Origin: Cepaea nemoralis
Lineage: Eukaryota; Mollusca; Gastropoda; Stylommatophora; Helicidae
NCBI GenBank assembly: GCA_014155875.1
Contig: JACEFZ010014552.1
Location: 51,001-115,000 of the forward strand
DNA length: 64,000 nucleotides
Direction of reading: 5' to 3'
The position numbers and the translations under genes are program-made. The notes under the pieces were generated by a model. The model was not told the origin of the DNA. It saw nothing but the letters and a program-made list of their open reading frames with translations, and did no database searches. Shown here one piece after another: positions 57,585 to 64,000 of this stretch (positions within the stretch are counted from its first letter, which is position 1; each line of letters begins with the position of its first letter).

Positions 57585-59699
57585 TGTCACAAAATAAAAC
57601 CGTGTGTTTAACCAGTTGATTATTATAGAGGCTTTCTGATAAAACGGACTATCTGCTAAGCAACAAGTGTTTCAACTAATACAAAGAAAACATTCATAGT
57701 TGTGGCTGCACGTGTTCCTAAACAGGTCGGGCATAAATAATAGCTGTACTTGTACATCTGGTTGACGGATTGGCAACACTCGGAAGTGAGGGAGACGAAT
57801 CCCGGCATCGCCTTGACAGTTTATCAACATTTGAATACAGATGGAAGCCGTGGGATCATAGTGGCAATCGGATGTTGGCCATCACCTGTCGGACAAAATT
57901 AACAGTGGCAGATGTATAGAGGAAGTGAGTGCGCTGAATCATACATCGCTTTGACAAGTCATAAACATGTCAGAGGGAAAACGGAAGTACTCAGCAAGGA
58001 AGTAAACAGTACATCTGTCAATTCTTAGTTTCCGGAACATCGAGGAGAATGGCAGCTTGTTGGGGAAACCTGTTGTTGGGATCATACAGTAACTCGTTAG
58101 TTTGTTGGGGGAGTCGAAACAAGTGATGACAACTTTGACAGTGACTAAGGCAAGGGAGAATCGATTCTTGACAATGGCGGATATGAGAAAAATAACACCT
58201 GCAGGACGTCACCCATATCACGTGACCAATTTTAGGGGTTTGCCAGAAAACCATGATTGGAGATGGGGAGTTGACAAAAACCGTGGATTATGATGGACGT
58301 GTTTGTGGGAGAGCTCTACAGTGTTAGATTTATTTAAGATTAACTAGCATGTGCCGTTATGGCAAAGTGTAGTAGCCATCCCGGGAATGAGGCGGTTTTG
58401 CATAAGGTAGTCAACATAGTCTATTAGTTCTAATTAATATAGACTGTAGCCTTGTTAAAACTATAGTGTGATGATTAGCACTGTTAGTGGAAACTAGTTA
58501 GAGTAGAATAGTGATATTAGCTCTGCTAGTTAAGAATAGAGTAGGGTAGTGGTGATAAGCTATGCTAGTTAAGAATCGAGTAATGATGGATAATTGGGAG
58601 ACGGGGGAATTGCCCGCTGGGGTTTTGCACTCTGTATGGGTCTTTCCTTGTCATAGCCTGATTCGGCCCTAGGTGGGTAGCTAATCTGCTCTATGACAAA
58701 GTTTAGTTAGCTAAAGATCATTAAGCAAGGCAATAGGCTTACACTCAGCCGGTAGGATCAGTGACTAGTACTATCACCAGATGTGTTGTTTCTATCCTAG
58801 GTTCCCTACCAGATCCGAGGAAACTCAACAAGTTTTTAGGAAAGGTTCAAAACCCATTCGGAAGAACACCAGTTGAACAGTCAATAAAGTTTCGTACAGA
58901 ACGTAACTAAAGCTAGAAGGAAGATGATTCACCAAAGAGGGTGATGATTACTGATGCACCACACAGCATCAGACAGTAGTAACTAACCGAGAACATTAAT
59001 TATAATAGTTATCTAGTGTGATATAATCTCGTGTAATAGAACACAAGACATGATACTTGAGGCTAGATAGACACGAGTGAGGATCAAGTACATTAACAAT
59101 TAACATTAATAACTGTGTACACACTACAAAGGACTTGTACATTTTTTTTGGAACGATAGGAACGGACATTGTGTAGGGTGCAACCGGTCCATGATTAACT
59201 GTTAATACCACCGGTGTCTATTTCGGAAGATCATGAAATGGGATTACCAGAGGTCTACAGAGGCAAATCAGTATCCAGCAGGATGGTTTCGGCACTGGGT
59301 GAGATGTACATGTTCTGACGTAACGTGCTGAGGTCTATCCTTGCTGGGATCAGCTGACTGGGTTGTGGTCTGAGAGTCCGATTCTACACACTTTATAGAA
59401 CACGTCACACATTTTCTTCGCATACACGTCTCATACACGTTACACATTTCTTTTTAATAAATTAAGCTATATTCATTTTTTTTAGAAGCAAGAGTTGTTG
59501 AGTATGTTGCGTTGGAGAAGTATGAGAAAGGACATAGTACGACAGTGAGAGAGTGACAGGAAAAGGTGTCCACGGGCTGATGGAGTGTGTTGGACGGAAG
59601 CTGGTGGATTCTCCAGAATATTAAAAAGGAGGAAAATATTATAATGTGGATGTCGACTCTCTTCACTCCGGGGACGACACTGTAAAGGAGGACACGACA
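57585..59699. mobile_element. Probable solo LTR splitting the 78-bp minisatellite
   Basis: The 2115-bp block begins TGTCACAAAATAAAACCG and ends GGACACGACA. The 5-bp repeat CGCTC lies on both sides (57580-57584 and 59700-59704). Removing the block and one CGCTC joins the minisatellite in phase (GTACGCTC then ACATTCC). TG...CA ends and a 5-bp duplication indicate an LTR left by recombination between two LTRs. I found no terminal direct repeat inside and no coding domain. The open frames at 58018-58254 and 58996-59211 have no known domain. It shows no obvious similarity to the 2.32-kb LTRs of the array. Confidence 0.75.
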
Positions 59700-61278
59700 C
59701 GCTCACATTCCAAGATGTTCCCAACTCTATGGCCTCAGAAACCAAACTCCGTTGCTTCCAAGCCCTGCCTGATTGTACGCTCACATTCCAAGATGTTCCC
59801 AACTCTATGGTCTCAGAAACTAAACTCCGTTGCTTCCAAGCCCTGCCTGATTGTACGCTCACATTCTAAGATGTTCCCAACTCTATGGCCTCAGAAACCA
59901 AACTCCGTTGCTTCCAAGCCCTGCCTGATTGTACGCTCACATTCTAAGATGTTCCCAACTCTATGGCCTCAGAAACCAAACTCCGTTGCTTCCAAGCCCT
60001 GCCTGATTGTACGCTCACATTCCAAGATGTTCCCAACTCTATGGCCTCAGAAACCAAACTCCGTTGCTTCCAAGCCCTGCCTGATTGTACGCTCACATTC
60101 CAAGATGTTCCCAACTCTATGGTCTCAGAAACCAAACTCCGTTGCTTCCAAGCCCTGCCTGATTGTACGCTCACATTCCAAGATGTTCCCAACTCTGTGG
60201 CCTCAGAAACCAAACTCCGTTGCTTCCAAGCCCTGCCTCATTGTACGCTCACATTCCAAGATGTTCCCAACTCTGTGGCCTCAGAAACCAAACTCCGTTG
60301 CTTCCAAGCCCTGCCTCATTGTACGCTCACATTCCAAGATGTTCCCAACTCTGTGGCCTCAGAAACCAAACTCCGTTGCTTCCAAGCCCTGCCTGATTGT
60401 ACGCTCACATTCCAAGATGTTCCCAACTCTATGGTCTCAGAAACCAAACTCCGTTGCTTCCAAGCCCTGCCTAATCGTACGCTCACATTCCAAGATGTTC
60501 CCAACTCTATGGTCTCTCAGAAACCAAACTCCGTTGCTTCCATGCCCTGCCTGATTGTACGCTCACATTCCAAGATGTTCCCAACTCTATGGTCTCAGAA
60601 ACCAAACTCCGTTGCTTCCAAGCCCTGCCTGATTGTACGCTCACATTCCAAGATGTTCCCAACTCTATGGTCTCAGAAACCAAACTCCGTTGCTTCCAAG
60701 CCCTGCCTGATTGTACGCTCACATTCCAAGATGTTCCCAACTCTGTGGCCTCAGAAACCAAACTCCGTTGCTTCCAAGCCCTGCCTGATTGTACGCTCAC
60801 ATTCCAAGATGTTCCCAACTCTATGGTCTCAGAAACCAAACTCCGTTGCTTCCAAGCCCTGCCTAATCGTACGCTCACATTCCAAGATGTTCCCAACTCT
60901 ATGGTCTCAGAAACCAAACTCCGTTGCTTCCAAGCCCTGCCTGATTGTACGCTCACATTCCAAGATGTTCCCAACTCTGTGGTCTCAGAAACCAAACTCC
61001 GTTGCTTCCAAGCCCTGCCTGATTGTACGCTCACATTCCAAGATGTTCCCAACTCTGTGGCCTCAGAAATCAAACTCCGTTGCTTCCAAGCCCTGCCTGA
61101 TTGTACGCTCACATTCCAAGATGTTCCCAACTCTATGGTCTCAGAAACCAAACTCCGTTGCTTCCAAGCCCTGCCTGATTGTACGCTCACATTCCAAGAT
61201 GTTCCCAACTCTATGGTCTCAGAAACCAAACTCCGTTGCTTCCAAGCCCTGCCTAATTGTACGCTCACATTCCAAGAT
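59700..61278. repeat. 78-bp minisatellite, right block
   Basis: About 20 units continuing the left block. Frames of up to 463 residues on plus and 261 on minus are translations of the repeat (for example SHSKMFPTLWPQKPNSVA). A 2-bp duplication at about 60514 (GGTCTCTCAG) shifts the frame. Units differ mainly at TATGG/TGTGG, GGTCTC/GGCCTC and CTGATTG/CTAATCG/CTCATTG. Confidence 0.95.
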
Positions 61279-61364
61279 TTACTGCCATACAACAGAACAT
61301 GTTCTATGCAACATTTCAGTACCCTCTTACTTATATTTAATTAGAGTGACTTAATATATCTACT

Positions 61365-61576
61365 CCGGAGTCTCCGTGGCGAAGTGGTCAAGCCGTTTGA
61401 CTCGGGCTCCGAAGGTTGTGGGTTCGATTCCGGGCCACGTCCCTCGGTTCACGAGTGAAATTTTTCAGGAGACTCCTGTGGGTCGTCGCAAGTGCTTTGT
61501 GCGACGGTGCGGAAAGAGACCGAGCCATATGGGATAATACCTGGTGCAAAGAGGTCGACCCTGTCGACTTTTTTTA
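61365..61576 (+). mobile_element. tRNA-derived SINE with target duplications
   Basis: The head GTCTCCGTGGCGAAGTGGTC has a good pol III A-box (TGGCGAAGTGG), and GTGGGTTCGATTCCGGGCC has a perfect B-box at tRNA spacing. A body of about 140 bp follows, ending CGACTTTTTTTAA. A 12-bp direct repeat AATATATCTACT flanks it (61353-61364 and 61577-61588). The head looks like a full tRNA cloverleaf, but without the processing context, and with a fused body, so it is a SINE and not a tRNA gene. Confidence 0.88.
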
Positions 61577-61722
61577 AATATATCTACTAAAATCTCGCTT
61601 TTTCTTGGCCTAATTCTGCTCTTACTCTATGTCATCCATCTTCATCTGATGATTTAAATGGCCATAGGCATATGTATATATACACTTGATTACACTTGTT
61701 CATTAAATTTTAATATCATATA

Positions 61723-62283
61723 CGAGGGTAAGTTAATAAGTAAGTCAAACATGGCTGTAGAAAAATAACTAAATATGATAACAGCTTGAAACCGGTTAAT
61801 TTTATAAATACATTGTCCCTTTATTTCTCAACATAATTTCCACCAACATTGATGCACTTATCCCATCGTTTTATCAGTCCTCTCAAACTGGCTGCATAGA
61901 ACTGCTTGCTTTGTTTTCATTTACCGGCAATCCCACATAACTGTGTGACTTACTTATTGACTTGACCGCGTAACTTTTTCTACCCAGCTATGCACCGTTT
62001 TATGGGACAAACATTTGTCAGCATAAACACTGGCAGCAAACCTTGGCGGGAGACATTTCGCAAACGACGCCGAAGTGAAAACGTGGTTTAGAAAACAGGG
62101 CACGCAGTTCTATGAAGCCGGTTTGGGGGGACTGATAAAACGATGGGACAAGTGCATCAGTATTGGTGGAAATTATGTTGAGAAATAAAGGGACAATATA
62201 TGTATAAAAAATGGTTTCAAGCTGTTATCATATTTAATTATTTTTCTACAGCCATTTTTGACTTACTTATTAATATACCCTCG
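61723..62283. mobile_element. Mariner-derived foldback (MITE-like)
   Basis: Ends CGAGGGTA...TACCCTCG with TA on both sides (61721-61722 and 62284-62285). The inverted arms are about 190 bp, far longer than the terminal repeat. Each arm includes the 3' end of a mariner transposase: plus 62045-62188 reads LGGRHFANDAEVKTW, FYEAGLGGLIKRWDKCIS and GGNYVEK, and the left arm on minus reads FYAASLRGLIKRWDKCIN and GGNYVEK. So it consists of two opposed 3' ends around a short middle (61935-62040). It has no catalytic domain and could move only with a transposase supplied elsewhere. Confidence 0.85.
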
Positions 62284-62296
62284 TATTGGTGACACC

Positions 62297-63061
62297 TTTT
62301 TCTTTAGTCTGACCAGTTTACGTGTGTGTGAATATTTGCGTTAGCTTGTATTCCATGATTCTTTGATCTGACCAGTGTACGTGTGTGTGAATATTTGTGT
62401 TAGCTTGTATTCCAGAATTCTTTGATCTGACCAGTTTACGTGTGTGTGAATATTTGTGTTAGCTTGTATTCCAGAATTCTTTGATCTGACCAGTTTACGT
62501 GTGTGTGAATATTTGTGTTAGCTTGTATTCCAGGATTCTTTGATCTGACCAGTTTACGTGTGTGTGAATATTTGTGTTAGCTTGTATTCCATGATTCTTT
62601 GATCTGACCAGTTTACGTGTGTGTGAATATTTGTGTTAGCTTGTATTCCATGATTCTTTGATCTGACCAGTTTACGTGTGTGTGAATATTTGTGTTAGCT
62701 TGTATTCCAGGATTCTTTGATCTGACCAGTGTACGTGTGTGTGAATATTTGTGTTAGCTTGTATTCCAGAATGCTTTGATCTGACCAGTTTACATGTGTG
62801 TCAATATCTGTGTTAGCTTGTATTCCAGAATTCTTTGATCTGACCAGTTTACATGTGTGTGAATATTTGTGTTAGCTTGTATTCCAGAATTCTTTGATCT
62901 TACCAGTTTACGTGTGTGTCAGTATTTGTGTTAGCTTGTATTCCAGAATTCTTTGATCTGACTAGTTTACATATGTGTGAATATTTGTGTTAGCTTGTAT
63001 TCCAGGATTCTTTGATCTGACCAGTTTCCGTGTGTGTGAAAATTTACGTTAGCTTGTATTT
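62297..63061. repeat. 59-bp tandem repeat
   Basis: About 13 units; the unit contains TTCTTTGATCTGACCAGTTT, ACGTGTGTGTGAATATTTGT and GTTAGCTTGTATTCCAGAA. Variation is mostly single substitutions (CCAGAA/CCATGA/CCAGGA). Confidence 0.93.
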
Positions 63062-63112
63062 GCCATACGTCTACTGTCGCTCGTTGTCCTAGATATTATG
63101 ACAGATTCACAG

Positions 63113-63257
63113 AACATCGATGTAGCAACGACACAGGAACATCGATGTAGCAACGACACAGGAACATCGATGTAGCAACGACACAGGAACATCGATGTAG
63201 CAACGACACAGGAACATCGATGTAGCAACGACACAGGAACATCGATGTAGCAACGAA
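63113..63257. repeat. 25-bp tandem repeat, six units
   Basis: The unit is ACATCGATGTAGCAACGACA followed by CAGGA. Six copies start at 63113, 63138, 63163, 63188, 63213 and 63238, identical except for the last. It is unrelated to the 25-bp satellite at 19946. Each unit contains the self-complementary ACATCGATGT. Confidence 0.95.
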
Positions 63258-64000
63258 GAACGTAAGCAACTACTGGCGTCCTTGGCATTCTCACTTTTTA
63301 TTGTAGGCAATTGTCACAGCAGTCAAAGTCACAAGTTCCCGTACATCTGGGAGGGCAAGTGAAACAGTTCAGGACATTCGAAGAATAACCAATAGTTTCA
63401 GTAGTGCAATTATTCAACTGCGTTCATAGATGCTATGTATCTAAACAATAGTCAACTTGCAGTTCGACCTTGGTGTCTGTCGAGCGGTGACATTGGGCTG
63501 CCATTACGTTTGCAAACTGCGATGACTTTCGTGCAGAGCGTTTTTAACAGTCTTGACCTGAGCGCCCATTGCAGATTGTTAACATAGAATCAATGTACAA
63601 CTTCTTGGATGATTCTATACGACTACAGGGCATTTTAGCAATTTATTCGCCACTGCAACGCTTGAACAATTGTTCACAGCTGAAAGATACTTGAACGTCT
63701 TTACTCTGTCAACTCCCTGTCCTGAACTCCTGACTGAATAGACCAGGCAACCGATCTCGTGATCTCAGCTGTTTTGATCACGTGATACACAATCTTTCTA
63801 AGTGGTTTCCCGTCTCTGTCGTGAATCATCATCACTATTCTTTAAAGGTCTCGGCTTCCCTCTTTTTCCGAGTGCTCGCCAGTTACCTATCATTAACTTG
63901 AATTACACTCGCTTTTTCTTCCCTGCTCCTGTACTGTACACATTCTACTAATACGCAGGACTAGTACTGTAGACCCCGCATAGCGACATGGCAGTATTCC
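63258..64000. other. Unclassified sequence
   Basis: No gene, element or repeat that I can recognise. Confidence 0.4.

Noticed and set aside
59646..61354. 463- and 302-residue plus-strand frames with SHSKMFPTLWPQ-type repeats
   Set aside because: These are the 78-bp minisatellite read in different frames; the minus strand is open as well.
61370..61440. A tRNA gene
   Set aside because: A- and B-boxes are present, but a fused body, an AT/T-rich tail and 12-bp target duplications show a SINE.

Overview
This is eukaryotic DNA from an animal: long non-coding stretches, microsatellites, minisatellites, tRNA-derived SINEs, 5'-truncated LINEs, Tc1/mariner relics and LTR-type insertions. The only host gene I can support is a UDP-glucuronosyltransferase-like reading frame (18169-19708). 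Its donor-sugar motif has the His-Cys-Gly form I associate with molluscs and related invertebrates, and the LINE families fit. A mollusc or other lophotrochozoan is my best guess, but the sequence does not prove it.

Layout. 1-18000 is a graveyard of nested LINE fragments, called here families A (RT plus a C-terminal C2H2-like finger), B, C (endonuclease plus RT), D and two RNase H-bearing elements. SINEs, a Tc1-like relic and AT-rich or pentanucleotide repeats lie between them. 18169-19708 is the UGT frame, with two single-base frameshifts. 19946-26209 is a 25-bp satellite of about 6.3 kb. 26295-36300 holds more LINE A and B pieces, a mariner element split by a LINE, a hairpin-forming foldback, a 58-bp minisatellite and dinucleotide repeats.

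36921-55886 is the most striking region. A unit of about 5.55 kb is repeated head to tail and ends with a partial copy. It resolves into four terminal repeats (about 2.32 kb each, TG...CA ends) alternating with three non-coding internal regions (about 3.23 kb each). The whole sits inside a TTC microsatellite. I read it as a tandem array of a non-autonomous LTR retrotransposon on the minus strand: a polypurine tract abuts the terminal repeat and no coding capacity is visible.

56277-64000 holds another LINE B with clear target-site duplications, a 78-bp minisatellite split by a probable 2.1-kb solo LTR, a tRNA-derived SINE with target duplications, a mariner-derived foldback, and 59-bp and 25-bp tandem arrays.

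The genes do not form a pathway. The content is a record of repeated insertion, often with target-site duplications readable by eye. The hunt did not reveal a convincing new protein system. The most notable structures are the LTR array, two probable solo LTRs, the tRNA-like foldback, and several LINE insertions whose pre-insertion site can be reconstructed.
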